From IMG/VR virus record IMGVR_UViG_3300047317_000296, positions 1 to 36,422 of that record: a stretch of 36,422 nucleotides of DNA, one strand, 5' to 3'. Of the stretch, positions 20,510-30,300 are shown one piece after another. The notes under the pieces are model-generated. The model was not told the DNA's origin. It did no database searches and saw only the letters and a list, made by a program, of their open reading frames with translations. The translations under genes and the position numbers were made by a program. The stretch is from a virus. The stretch's first letter is position 1; each line of letters begins with the position of its first letter.

Positions 20510-20812
20510 TCAGATTCCGGGGAACGCGGCCTGGGAATCCGCGAGGACCTGGTTGTTCTGCGCCTGGATGTCGGCGTCGACCGCCTGCCGTGCGACGTTG
20601 TAGTCCTCGGCGACCTGGTTGTAGCGCGGAGCCGCAGCGTTCGAGTTCGTCGCCTGCTCGGTGCTGACCCAGATGTCTCGGATGTAGGACTTGGCGGCCA
20701 ACTGAACGAGGTCCACGTCCGGGGTGTCGACGTTGTTCGGGTAGCAGGTGTGGAACGCAGCAGCGACGCGCGGCCAGACGTCGTCAGGAACCGTGACGGT
20801 AATGTCAGGCAT
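20510..20812 (-). CDS. Unknown baseplate-region protein (100 aa)
   Basis: The protein begins MPDITVTVPDDVWPRVAAAF and has a short beta start and two helices, with a conserved-looking AAKSYIRDIW. The C-terminal half is an alanine/asparagine/glutamine-rich helix (QAVDADIQAQNNQVLA). It is placed between the spike-fibre and gp25 genes, so it may be a small virion or assembly component. The ATG sits in CTTAATGCC, one mismatch from the recurrent word. I do not recognise a named family. Confidence 0.65.
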   Translation of the reverse strand: MPDITVTVPDDVWPRVAAAFHTCYPNNVDTPDVDLVQLAAKSYIRDIWVSTEQATNSNAAAPRYNQVAEDYNVARQAVDADIQAQNNQVLADSQAAFPGI

Positions 20813-20816
20813 TAAG
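20808..20816 (-). other. Near-match to the recurrent word (CTTAATGCC) at a start codon
   Basis: CTTAATGCC on the minus strand differs from CTTAATACC by one base and includes the ATG of the 100-residue gene. It is not read as Leu-Asn-Thr and may be chance. Confidence 0.3.
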
Positions 20817-20824
20817 TGACTTCC

Positions 20825-23800
20825 TCACTTGGTGTAGGTGATACGCAACTGCGGAGGGTGGGAATCCCCGACACCGGCGAAGTACCCGTAGTAGGTCTTG
20901 TCGGTGCTGGATCCAAGATCCGCACCTAGCGTAATTCCACGATACGGGGTGGCCGCGTTCCAAGTTGAATTCCAGGACGACGGCAGGGTTACCCACTTTC
21001 CGGCACCAACGGGCCACGAGGAAACGGTGAGGTTCACTCCGGAACCACCGAAAGACGTCGGCTCGGTGGTTCCGGTGAATGCACCGATGTGCGCCGTGCC
21101 ACCCCCGTTGTAGTACCAGTGGTTGTTGTAGAGGTAGACCTCGACCTTGGATACCTTCGCCGTGGAACCCATGTCGGTGTAGGGCTGGGTGCCGAAGTAG
21201 ACCATCGACTTCTGCGTGCCCCAGGTGCTGGAGTAGTAGCCCTGGTACACCGTGCCGTCGGTGTATCCGGCGTTTCCGTACCGTCGGGACCAGATGGCGT
21301 TGTACGTCTTGGTGTACGTCTTGGTGGCCGTCACGGCCGCACCGCCCGTGTTGTACACGCCGTTCTCGGGCAGGGCCGGGCCGATGTCCTCGACATAGAA
21401 GTCCGAGGACTGCGCGGGGCTGTAGTTACGAAGGCCCCATCCGGTGGCGTTACCGGCGTGCTGCGTACCGATCCACAGGATTCGGTGGTCGCCCGGCGCC
21501 AGGGCCGTGGTGCTGCTGTACAGGCCGCCTGCATCGGAGGAGCAGACGATGAGGCCCTCCACCACAGTGGTGCCGTCAGTGCCCGCGCCGTCGTAGTACA
21601 TGCCGAAGCAGCGGGCCATGGTCGGGTCGGTCGTCCTCGGGCTGGCGCCGGTCGGGCTCCAGATCGTGCAGCCGTTCACCGTAGTGGCCGTGGCCGCCAC
21701 AGCCACGCGGTTCTCCAGGACCTGGGTGCCCGTGCCCCCGTTGAAGTCGAACTGGGAGCGGGCCACGATGCGGTACATGCGCCCCTCGACGGCCGTGAAG
21801 GCCAGCTCGATCAGGCCGGTGTCCGTGGTGTAGTACGTCGAGGCGGTCGGCTTGTTCGTCCAGCCGCGCTCGTAGGTGACCATGCCCCACGGCATGTTCC
21901 ACAGGAGTTGTCCCAACTCCTGGCCCTGGTACCAGATCTGCCCGGTCGGGTCGTCGGAGGCCGCCCCAGACGGACGCTGCGGCGTCCAGAGGGAGTTGAA
22001 GGTGCCGACACCGTTGGGGTCGACGCTGGCCTTACCACCCGCGAAGGTGGCGTAGGCGTTGGAGGTCGTAAGTTCCGTGCCGAGCGTTCCGTCCGGCCCG
22101 AACAGTCGGATACCTGCGGCCGAGATGTCCGTGGCGCCGTAGCCCTCGCGCATGACGAGTACGTCGTCGATGCACAGCCAGTAGGTGGTCGTCGTGTTGA
22201 GTCCGTTGGTGGCCGGTGAGTTGTTCGTGAAGGAGACCCGACCCCACAGGGCCCCCGTCGGCGCCGTCATCTCGAAGATGTCCTCCGAGTACCCAGAGGT
22301 GTTGTTGACGGCGTAGTTGTTGACTCCGCCCATCTGGTCGGTCCAGGTGACCTTGTCCGGGCTGGTCTCGAAGGTGACCTGGATACCCCCCTGGCCGTAG
22401 TACCAGTAGCGGAACATGTACGTGGATGCGGCGACCACGGGGAACGGGTCGCTGACGATCTTGGCCCAGCCGGTGTTGAGGGCGCCGAGGGAGGCTTTGC
22501 CCTGGCCGGAGCGTGCAGGTGCAACACCTGAACCGATCTCGATCTTCGAGACGTTGTTGGCGTCGATGGAGGAGGAGGTCCACCCGGTCATGGAGGTGTC
22601 CTCGAAGCCCGGGTTGGTGACGAGGTTGCCGGAGACCGCGCCCAGCGACAGGTGTGCGGCGTTCACGTTGCCCAGGTTGATGTTGGCCGAGTTGACCTGG
22701 CCGGTCTCGACGACCTCGATGGTGAACATGTCCATCTCAAGCGTGCCCGTACCGCCGTTGTAGTTGGCGTACAGGCAGGGGCTGAGGTACTTCACGTTCT
22801 GGTGAAGACGCATCGGGTTGGTCGGGCTGGTGTTGGGTCCAGCGTCACCGGTCGCGGCCGTGCCCTTGATGTAGCCGGTGAAGATCTGCCACCCGGACCC
22901 GGTGTTGATGTAGGTGGCCCTAGTGGCGCAGTACGCCTGGCTGGCCCGCGAGTTCGAGCCGGAGATGTTGACCAGGGTCACGCCGTCAGCGCCGATGCCA
23001 GTGACCCCGACGTAGACGTTCTGGTTGGTGCCGGTGACCGCGTTGGCGACGGTCTGCCGTACGCGGCAGGTGACGCGGTAGGTGACGCCTGGGTCGAAGG
23101 GTATGAGGAGGTCCGGGCGGTAGGCGCCCTGGATGTAGCCGACGCAGCGCATGACGGAGCCACCGGAGGCAGCGTCCGTCACTGAGACCGTGGTCATGGT
23201 GCCGGTGGATCCGTTGCTCCACTTGCTGGCGTCCGCGCCGAAGTCGTAGAACTTCTGGCCGACGGTGCCCTGGAGTCCGGCGCTGAGTTTGTCGACGGTC
23301 AGCGTGCCTGCGGTGATCTTGCTGGCGGTGAGGGAGCCGTCCACCACCAGCGCGTTGTCGACGGCCTTGCGCATCTTGACGTTGGTGACGAACCACGAAC
23401 CTGCCGCAGTCGTCGGCGTCGTCTGGAGCGCGCCGACACCGAAGGTCGCCAGGTACTTCCCGGTCGGGATGGTGATCTGACCGCTGATCTTGGTCCAGGT
23501 CTGCGCTGCGGACGGTGCGACGTTGGGGACGGACGGCCAGGAGATGTTGTTGCCAGCGGCGTCCCATGTCGTGAGGAAGAACCGGAGGTTGGCGTTGCAG
23601 TCGCTGGAGGCGACGACCCACGCCTCCACGTAGTACGCCTCACCCGGGGTTACCGCCATGCCGGTCGTCGTGGTGTTCGTGTGCTTCCACGTGAGGTCGG
23701 TGTTGACGCTGGTCTGGTTGATGAGTTTGGCGACCCACGAAGCCGGAGCGCCCGTGGGCACGCTGGCGTCGCTGGCGGCCGTACGGACGACGTTGCCGCT

Positions 23801-25195
23801 CCAGTTCCAGGCGGTGCTGTTCTGCGTGAACTGGGGGTCCAGGAGGATGTTCGACGTATCGCCGATGACCATCTTGTCCGTCGTGATGGACCGGGCCCCG
23901 ATCACGGATGCGCTGATGATGCCGGTGGTTATCGAGCCGCCGTTGATCGTCGTTGTGGTCGGTATGGTGCCGTTGTTCAACTGGTTGGCCGGGATGCTGA
24001 CGCCCGCGCCGATGGAGCCGGTGACCGTGGTCGCTGAGGACGCCGAACCTGCCGTCGTTGCGGAACCCGCCGTCGTTGCGGAACCGGCCGTGGCCGCAGA
24101 GGAGACCTGACCGGAGACGTTCCCGCCGGAGACGACGAGGTTGGTGGCGTCGATCTGGGAGGCGGTGAGCTTGCCCACCGTGATCTTGGAGGCGTCGATG
24201 GACGCGATGACTCCGGACTCTGCGGTGATCGTCCCGGCCGCCATCTGGTTGGCGGTGACCGAGTTCGCGGCGATGTCGGCGGTACCGGCCTGATGGGCCG
24301 TTCCGGAGTTCGAGCCGGACGGGGCGGAGGCGATGGCGACCTTGGAGTACGCGACGAGCCGGTAGACGTAGGCGCTGGCGTAGTTCTGCACGGAGTCGTA
24401 CAGGAAGTCCGGGCCGGGCAGGGTGCCCACGACGACCGGGTTGGGGAAGTTCACGTCGGTGTCGCGCTGCACCTGCACGTGGGAGAAGATCGCGGGCATG
24501 GGGTTGCCCTGGTAGTCCAGACCGTTCCAGGTGACGCGCAGGCCACCGAGCACGCCGACGACCCCCGGCGCGGAGGGCACCGGAGGCGGGGTGGACGCAG
24601 ACGCCGTGGTGAGGTCGGCGGTCGCCCACAGGGAGGCGTTGTTGCTGGTGTCGACGGCCGCGACCCTCACGTAGAAGGCCGCGCCGGTATTAAGCCCGTC
24701 GAGGAGGACCAAGTCCTCCGTGGTGACGAAGCCGCCGCTCCAGTTGCTGTTGTCGTAGGAGGTCTGGAGCAGGTAGTGGGAGAGGTCGGTGAGGGTGGTC
24801 CCGTCCTGGTTCTCCGTCGGCGGGGTCCAGCTCGCCGTCACGCGGGCCTGCGTGGCGCCCTCGTCGGAGACGTACTGCACCGTGGTCAGGGTGAGCGCGG
24901 TCGGTTCCTTGGGCGGCAGGGAGTCCAGCTCGCTGCCGGAGGAGACCTGGTCCTGGACGGCCTTGATGCCGAGCGGGGAGTAGACCGGCTTGGTTATGTC
25001 CCCGCCGGAGAACTGCACCCATACCGTCTGCCCGATCGGCGGGATCGTGTTGGTCGGGGAAGCAGGGACGGACCAGGCGCTCTCGGCGTTTCCGAGAACC
25101 TGGGGAATGAGCAGCGTGACGCGGGCCTCATTCAGCGGGTCCTGGTTATTGGCCACGCTCGCCCGGTACATTCCCAGCACCGGATCAGCCGACAT
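20825..25195 (-). CDS. Spike-hub to tail-fibre fusion protein (1456 aa)
   Basis: Domains in order: an N-terminal gp5/VgrG-type OB-fold (residues ~1-85: RVTLLIPQVLG, IGQTVWVQFSGGD); two fibronectin type III domains (~95-300); a fibre shaft with repeated ANSVTANQMAAG / ASKITVGKLTASQID units and an ATTAGSATTAGS linker (~300-440); three galactose-binding/CBM-like modules (~450-600, ~650-830, ~850-1010; the last begins LVTNPGFEDTSMTGW); and a Gly/Tyr/Trp-rich C-terminal receptor-type region (~1010-1456). The OB-fold places it at the hub; the rest reaches out to the cell. Spike and fibre are normally separate proteins in contractile tails. ATG 25195 overlaps the gpD gene end by 11 bases. Leu168-Asn-Thr is the recurrent word. 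Confidence 0.82.
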   Translation of the reverse strand: MSADPVLGMYRASVANNQDPLNEARVTLLIPQVLGNAESAWSVPASPTNTIPPIGQTVWVQFSGGDITKPVYSPLGIKAVQDQVSSGSELDSLPPKEPTALTLTTVQYVSDEGATQARVTASWTPPTENQDGTTLTDLSHYLLQTSYDNSNWSGGFVTTEDLVLLDGLNTGAAFYVRVAAVDTSNNASLWATADLTTASASTPPPVPSAPGVVGVLGGLRVTWNGLDYQGNPMPAIFSHVQVQRDTDVNFPNPVVVGTLPGPDFLYDSVQNYASAYVYRLVAYSKVAIASAPSGSNSGTAHQAGTADIAANSVTANQMAAGTITAESGVIASIDASKITVGKLTASQIDATNLVVSGGNVSGQVSSAATAGSATTAGSATTAGSASSATTVTGSIGAGVSIPANQLNNGTIPTTTTINGGSITTGIISASVIGARSITTDKMVIGDTSNILLDPQFTQNSTAWNWSGNVVRTAASDASVPTGAPASWVAKLINQTSVNTDLTWKHTNTTTTGMAVTPGEAYYVEAWVVASSDCNANLRFFLTTWDAAGNNISWPSVPNVAPSAAQTWTKISGQITIPTGKYLATFGVGALQTTPTTAAGSWFVTNVKMRKAVDNALVVDGSLTASKITAGTLTVDKLSAGLQGTVGQKFYDFGADASKWSNGSTGTMTTVSVTDAASGGSVMRCVGYIQGAYRPDLLIPFDPGVTYRVTCRVRQTVANAVTGTNQNVYVGVTGIGADGVTLVNISGSNSRASQAYCATRATYINTGSGWQIFTGYIKGTAATGDAGPNTSPTNPMRLHQNVKYLSPCLYANYNGGTGTLEMDMFTIEVVETGQVNSANINLGNVNAAHLSLGAVSGNLVTNPGFEDTSMTGWTSSSIDANNVSKIEIGSGVAPARSGQGKASLGALNTGWAKIVSDPFPVVAASTYMFRYWYYGQGGIQVTFETSPDKVTWTDQMGGVNNYAVNNTSGYSEDIFEMTAPTGALWGRVSFTNNSPATNGLNTTTTYWLCIDDVLVMREGYGATDISAAGIRLFGPDGTLGTELTTSNAYATFAGGKASVDPNGVGTFNSLWTPQRPSGAASDDPTGQIWYQGQELGQLLWNMPWGMVTYERGWTNKPTASTYYTTDTGLIELAFTAVEGRMYRIVARSQFDFNGGTGTQVLENRVAVAATATTVNGCTIWSPTGASPRTTDPTMARCFGMYYDGAGTDGTTVVEGLIVCSSDAGGLYSSTTALAPGDHRILWIGTQHAGNATGWGLRNYSPAQSSDFYVEDIGPALPENGVYNTGGAAVTATKTYTKTYNAIWSRRYGNAGYTDGTVYQGYYSSTWGTQKSMVYFGTQPYTDMGSTAKVSKVEVYLYNNHWYYNGGGTAHIGAFTGTTEPTSFGGSGVNLTVSSWPVGAGKWVTLPSSWNSTWNAATPYRGITLGADLGSSTDKTYYGYFAGVGDSHPPQLRITYTK
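24045..24098 (-). repeat. Three 18-bp tandem repeats in the fibre shaft
   Basis: GAACCTGCCGTCGTTGCG, GAACCCGCCGTCGTTGCG and GAACCGGCCGTGGCCGCA are contiguous. They encode repeated Ala-Thr/Ser-Ala-Gly-Ser units in the flexible shaft, a place where copy number could vary between relatives. Confidence 0.75.
24686..24694 (-). repeat. CTTAATACC word, copy 11
   Basis: Exact CTTAATACC on the minus strand, Leu168-Asn-Thr in the first fibronectin-type domain of the spike-fibre protein. Confidence 0.85.
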
Positions 25196-26333
25196 TGATG
25201 TCCTCCAGAAGACTCGATTCCCAGAACTGCTTGTTCCTCAAGACAGCCGGGACGGTATCGAATTTGAATCGCTTGTTAGCATCGCTCCGGAATGTTACCG
25301 CGTAGGGCTGGTCCCTTTCCGCATCGACGGTCGTGGTGAACACCCACCCGGAATTGCTCTTGTCCCGGTTGATGATGTGCTTGGTTCCGGTCACCATCCA
25401 CCGGCCGGTACGGTCCGAAGAAAGGGAACGCCCGGTGATAGCGACAAGCGTCCCCGGGGTAACCTTTGCCGTTCCGTACAGCGTGGCCTGCATGGTGAGC
25501 CAGCCACGCGAGGCGAGCGTGCGGGCTTCCATAAGCGCCTGCGCGTCCGCGTAGTTGTCGACGGCCCGAGCGGTCGTTATGGAATTGAGGAATGCAGACG
25601 TCCCGGTATTCGACGCGGACGAAGCCTTGATCACCCGGCCGGTTTTCGCGTCCAGGCCGGAGATGCTGCTGGTGCCCGTTGTGCCGTTCTGGCGGGGAAC
25701 CATGGTGCCCGCGAGGATCGACAACTCCCGGATGGTGTCCATAACCCCGGGCTGCTGGTTCTTGGAGAACACCGGGATGTTCTGGGCCTTCTGTCCCAGA
25801 AGGAGGACGCGCGGGTCGAGGAAGTAGAGCGTCGTCCCTTCCACCCAAAACCGGAAGCCGACTTCGTGCGCCAGGTCCTGGAGGAGTTTGAAGTCGCTCT
25901 GCCCGCTCTGCGCCCAGTAGGTGAGCCTCCGGGAGGACGGGGAGATGACGGTACGCAGCCCGTTCTGGCGGCCTACCTGGCGGACGATGGAGGTGGGGCT
26001 GACGTTCTTCCATGACCGGGTCCGCTGGATGTTCAGCGGCAGGCTGGTGCCGATGCACACGTAGCGTGCGGTCACCGTCTTGGAACTGTTGCTGGCCAGG
26101 ACGCTGGAGTGGTGCACGTAGCCGTACCAGCGGACGATGTCGTTGGGACTGCGGCCGTAGTCGAGCACGACAGGGGCCAGCTCGGGGTAGGCCGAGCTGG
26201 CGGCGCTGGTCGTCACGTCCACGATCGCCATGGAGTGCGTGCCGTAGCCCTCGCGGACCTCGACGCGCTTGATGTAGTTGGTTACCCGGTGGCCGGAGAT
26301 GGTCAGGCCGGTGACAGGTGTCGGCTCAGGCAT
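25185..26333 (-). CDS. gpD-like tail hub protein (382 aa)
   Basis: A phage late control D/gp27-type hub: the N-terminal domain with a YGRSPNDIVRWYGYV strand pair, then the RTRSWKNVSPTSIVRQVGRQ helix and the diagnostic SDFKLLQDLAHEVGFRFWVE with TTLYFLDPR. It forms the trimeric hub below the tail tube, on which the spike sits. It lies directly downstream of the LysM-like gene and directly upstream of the spike-fibre gene, the standard order. The 3' third (about 25185-25760) uses more A/T-ending codons than the 5' part. Confidence 0.9.
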   Translation of the reverse strand: MPEPTPVTGLTISGHRVTNYIKRVEVREGYGTHSMAIVDVTTSAASSAYPELAPVVLDYGRSPNDIVRWYGYVHHSSVLASNSSKTVTARYVCIGTSLPLNIQRTRSWKNVSPTSIVRQVGRQNGLRTVISPSSRRLTYWAQSGQSDFKLLQDLAHEVGFRFWVEGTTLYFLDPRVLLLGQKAQNIPVFSKNQQPGVMDTIRELSILAGTMVPRQNGTTGTSSISGLDAKTGRVIKASSASNTGTSAFLNSITTARAVDNYADAQALMEARTLASRGWLTMQATLYGTAKVTPGTLVAITGRSLSSDRTGRWMVTGTKHIINRDKSNSGWVFTTTVDAERDQPYAVTFRSDANKRFKFDTVPAVLRNKQFWESSLLEDINVG

Positions 26334-26598
26334 TCGGGATCCTGATGATCTGTCCCGGGGTAAGGACGGTCCAGTCCATGACCTCGGGGTTGGCGTCGGC
26401 GATGTTCCACCACATCCGTGCGTCGCCGAAGTACTGCACGGCGAGCAGGTCGATCCGGTCGGCGCCGGTCAACTGGTGGTAGGTGAAGTTGAACGACCAC
26501 TCGCGCTGCTGGCCGGGCACGATGGTGAGGTTCGTGCCGCGCCCGGAGGCAACCAGAGTGAGGGTCGAGTCTGCGTAGCGGGAGTCAGCGGAGATCAT
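26326..26598 (-). CDS. LysM-like baseplate/tail protein (90 aa)
   Basis: The C-terminal signature MWWNIADANPEVMDW followed by LTPGQIIRIPNA is the LysM-type fold found in contractile-tail proteins near the hub (gp53-like). The upstream half is a beta-rich segment (LTIVPGQQREWSFNFTYHQL). It probably sits at the tube-hub junction or helps the tip engage the cell wall. ATG 26598 overlaps the previous stop (ATGA). Confidence 0.85.
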   Translation of the reverse strand: MISADSRYADSTLTLVASGRGTNLTIVPGQQREWSFNFTYHQLTGADRIDLLAVQYFGDARMWWNIADANPEVMDWTVLTPGQIIRIPNA

Positions 26599-27353
26599 CG
26601 TCCACCCTTTCCGTTTGCCCCTTTAGCGAAGTCGTCCGGGGTCATTCCTGCGGGGAGCCTTCCGAAGGACACGAATTCCCCGCCGCCCTTCGGCTTCGGA
26701 AGCAACTGCATGGTGATGGACACCTGACAGCGGGACGGGATCATCTGCTGGTTCCAGTGGGTGTACTGGATTTCGAGATCCTGGATGACCCCGTAGTAGT
26801 TCAGGGTGTCGCCGACGACGAGGTAGACCGGGACGTACAGCATGGGACCGGCCGCGTCGAAACTGAACTGCCCCTTTCGGAACGACTTCGAGGAGTCGCC
26901 CGTGGCGTCTGCACCCTCGCCGGTTACGTCTACGGATGCGGAGATACCAGTGATCTTGTAGAGCATGGAAATGTCCCAACCCACGCCGAGAGCAGGTACG
27001 AATATGTTCTCGGCGCCGGACACCCGGGAGGAGTCCCACATCTCGTAGGTCCGGTCGAAAAGCAGGTTGAACTGGACCGTCTGCTGCAACGGCATAAGGA
27101 AGTCCTTTGCCGTCACGTCGTTCGGGTTGAGCGCATTGTCGTCCGCCTGGACCGCTGAATTCACGGAGTGCGAGACATTCAGGACGCTCGGGTTGTACAG
27201 GAAATTGCACCGGTAGCGCACGCCGTCTACCGGCTTCTCCTGAATGATGAAGCCCCGGCTCAACTTCTTACCCCCGCCAACGAGTGACTGAAGGCCGGGG
27301 AGTTTCGTTATGCGGGGGTCGAAAGAGCCATTGTCCTGGATCCGCGTAGCCAT
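26595..27353 (-). CDS. Tail/baseplate protein following the tape measure (252 aa)
   Basis: The beta-rich protein includes RGFIIQEKPVDGVRYRCNFL, VQFNLLFDRTYEMWDSSR and a final WNQQMIPSRCQVSITMQLLP. This general pattern (a strand ending in a 'QMIP' turn) recurs in tail proteins that sit between the tape measure and the LysM/hub proteins. It may be a distal tube or hub adaptor. No enzymatic motif is visible. ATG 27353 overlaps the tape-measure stop (TAATG). The whole gene has lower third-position GC than average here. Confidence 0.7.
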   Translation of the reverse strand: MATRIQDNGSFDPRITKLPGLQSLVGGGKKLSRGFIIQEKPVDGVRYRCNFLYNPSVLNVSHSVNSAVQADDNALNPNDVTAKDFLMPLQQTVQFNLLFDRTYEMWDSSRVSGAENIFVPALGVGWDISMLYKITGISASVDVTGEGADATGDSSKSFRKGQFSFDAAGPMLYVPVYLVVGDTLNYYGVIQDLEIQYTHWNQQMIPSRCQVSITMQLLPKPKGGGEFVSFGRLPAGMTPDDFAKGANGKGGR

Positions 27354-30300
27354 TAGTTTCCTGCCGCGATGAGGTTGATTCGGTTGTCCTCGGCGATGGC
27401 CTGTATGAACTGCTGGGCAGCATCCCGGGCCGCGCGCTGGTCCATGACGCCCTGCACCTGCACGGTGATCGCACCGGAGTGGAAGTTCAGGGTGGGCGTG
27501 GCGCCCTTGGTATTAAGCCCGCCGACGGAGGACATGGCGTTGTTCCCGGCCAGGACCTTGCGCATGGCGTCTGCCTGGTAGGCCGGGATGATCATCTCGC
27601 CTGCGTGGACGCGTGCCGTCTGGTCTACGTCGATGTTCGTCGAGCCGACCGCGTAGCCCTTGTACTTGCCGCCGTTGGCCATGGACTTGATGCCCGGCGC
27701 GTTGGCCAGCGTGTGGTATCGCGACTCCTCGTAGCGCACGCCCGCGATGATGTTGTCGACGGGGTTCCAGATGTCCTTGTGGCCCTTGATCGAGTACGCG
27801 TTGAACGTCGAGTCGATCGTCTGCATGATGCCCTTGGACGGGTGACCCGCCCTGGCGTTTGAGTCGGTGCGGTTGATCGCGTGAGGGTTACCCGACGACT
27901 CGTGCTGGATCATCGTGTTGACGATGGACTCGTTCTGCTTGGTGTCCTGGTGCAGGATCCCGAGCGCCGTCTTGATCCACTTCTTGACGTTGCCGGACGG
28001 CATGTTGGTCGGGACCGCGTCGTTGGAGACGTCGTCCTTCGAGTCCTTGCTGCCCGCGTCGGAGCCGATACCCGCGCCGGTCGAGGTGATGCCGGACGCG
28101 ATGGCGTCCGCCTCCTCGATCGAGCCGTACGAGCCGACGTCACCGCCGAAGCCCATGGTGGACAGGCGGTTGGAGTCCGAACCGGCCGTCTCCTCGGTGT
28201 CGCTGGACGGGTCTCCGAGGTTGCCGACGGAACCGAGGACCCGCACAGCGTTGGTGAACTCGCTCGGCCGGAAGGACCGGACGCGGACCACGGCTCCCGT
28301 GTGCGGCGCCTCAATGATCTTGCCGCCGCCGATGCACATCACGACGTGGTGTGCCGGGTTGCCGTTGAAGAGCAGGTCTCCCGCGCGCACGTCACTGAGG
28401 TTGACCTTCTTGCCCGCCCGCTGCTGCTGCGCGGCCGTACGGGGCAGGGACACCCCGATCTGCCGGAACGAATACTGGATCAGGCCGGAGCAGTCGAAGC
28501 CCTTCGGAGTGCTGCCACCCCAGACGTACTTCACGCCCAGGTACCTCATGGCGACCTTGATAACGGCAGCAGCAGTCTTGCCCGCGCCCTGCGTACCTGT
28601 GGCCTTCGCGCCGGACGTCTTGCTACCCGTGGCGGAAGCCGCACCGCCCGAGCCACCAGCACCACCGAAGAAGTTGCTGACGATGCCCGTGCCCGCGCCG
28701 ATCACACCACCGACCGCTGCACCGATACCGGTACCGATGACCGGGACGACGGAGCCGATGGCCGCACCCGTCAGGGCGCCCGCTCCGGCGTCGACAGCGA
28801 CGTGGCCCCACTTGTTGCCAGTCGAGCCCTTCTTGCTGACGTGGTCGACGACCTTCGAGCCGAAGTGGTGTGTGAGGTAGGCGCCGATACCGAAACCGCC
28901 AGCAGCGCCCAGAGCGGCCCCAGACAGGTCCAGGGCACCTCCCAGAGCACCGAAGCCCGCAGCCTCTCCCGTACCGCCACCCAGGGCCGCCCGAGCAGCA
29001 CCGAGCAGACCACCGCCTCCGCTTCCGCCCATACCGGCCAGGCGTCCCACCGAGGCGAGACCGCGCATGGTGCCGTAGGCGCCGATGCCGGAGCCGATGC
29101 TGGAGCCCAGCAGGGAGCCAGCACCGCCGGTGAATCCCAGGACGGAGTCCGCGCCGGTCGACTTGAGGACGCCCTGGAGCGCGGTGGAGAACATGTCCAG
29201 GTACTTCGTCGCGGTCTGGAGACCGGACGTGAAGGCATCGTTGGTGTTGACTTCCTGGTTCCGCAGGGTGCCCGCGCGGGTCATCAGGGTGTTGGCGGTC
29301 GACCCGCCGATGCCCATCTTTCCGAGCGCGCTCTGGGCGGAGTTCTTCTTCTCCTGCGTGGATCCGCTGTCGCGCTGGTTGGCGAGGCTGACGTACGTCT
29401 GCGCAGAACCACCGTGGATCTGCGCGAGCATCATGCCCTTGAGTTCACCCTTGACCAGTTGCAGGGTGTTCTGGTCCAGGCCCCAGGAGTTCAGCGACTG
29501 GTTCAGGCCGGAGCCGGGGTCGTCGAGGGTTGCCGACAACTGCGCGTTCGTCTTGACCCGCTTGAGTTCCGGGAACCGCTGGTAGATCTGCTGGGCGATC
29601 TGTCGAGGGCTCTGCTTCGTGCCGTTCTTGATCGTCTGGATGCCCATGCCGCGCAGCGTGTTGTACGTCGTAGCGCTCCACGCTGCGGCCGTACCCTGCG
29701 CACGCTGCGCCTCGGACATGCCCGGGTTCAGGTATCCCGAGGTGCCCTTGACGTAGTTCCAGTTCGTGTTGAAGTTCGCAGAGCCGGGCGACAGGCCCAT
29801 CTGCGACATCGTGGCGTAGGCCGACGCCGCGTCCTGGGTGGACTGGGCGGTGAAGTTGTTCTTGAAGGCCGCGTCACGCAGCGTGTGCCAGGACTGGGAC
29901 GAGTACTGCGCCGCCTGGTAGGCGGTCGTCTGCATGTCGACCTGGTCGGGCAACTGCTTCTGGCCCCACGCGACGACGCCCTGGAGACCGCTCTTGAGGG
30001 TGTAGCGGCTCTTCTGGCCGCCGTTGTTTCCCGAGCCACCACCCAGACGGGGGGTGTTCGTGCCACCGGAGCCACCAGAACCGCCGGAGCCACCGTTGTT
30101 GGACGCACCGCCACCCTGCGAGCCGTTGTTGGAGAAGCGGACGGCGCCCCCGTTACCGACAGAGCCGACGTTACGGGCGTAGTTGCTGGTGCCGTTCCAT
30201 ACGTCTCCCAGCGCCATGCCCACGCCCCGGGAACGGGACATCTGCCCGACTCCGGTGTTTACGCCCTTGAGACCCTTGTTCAGGTCGTTGATGGTACGCG

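Noticed and set aside
24045-24098. Tandem repeats as a CRISPR or phase-variable locus
   Set aside because: The units are contiguous 18-mers within the coding sequence of a flexible fibre linker, with no spacers and in-frame length.
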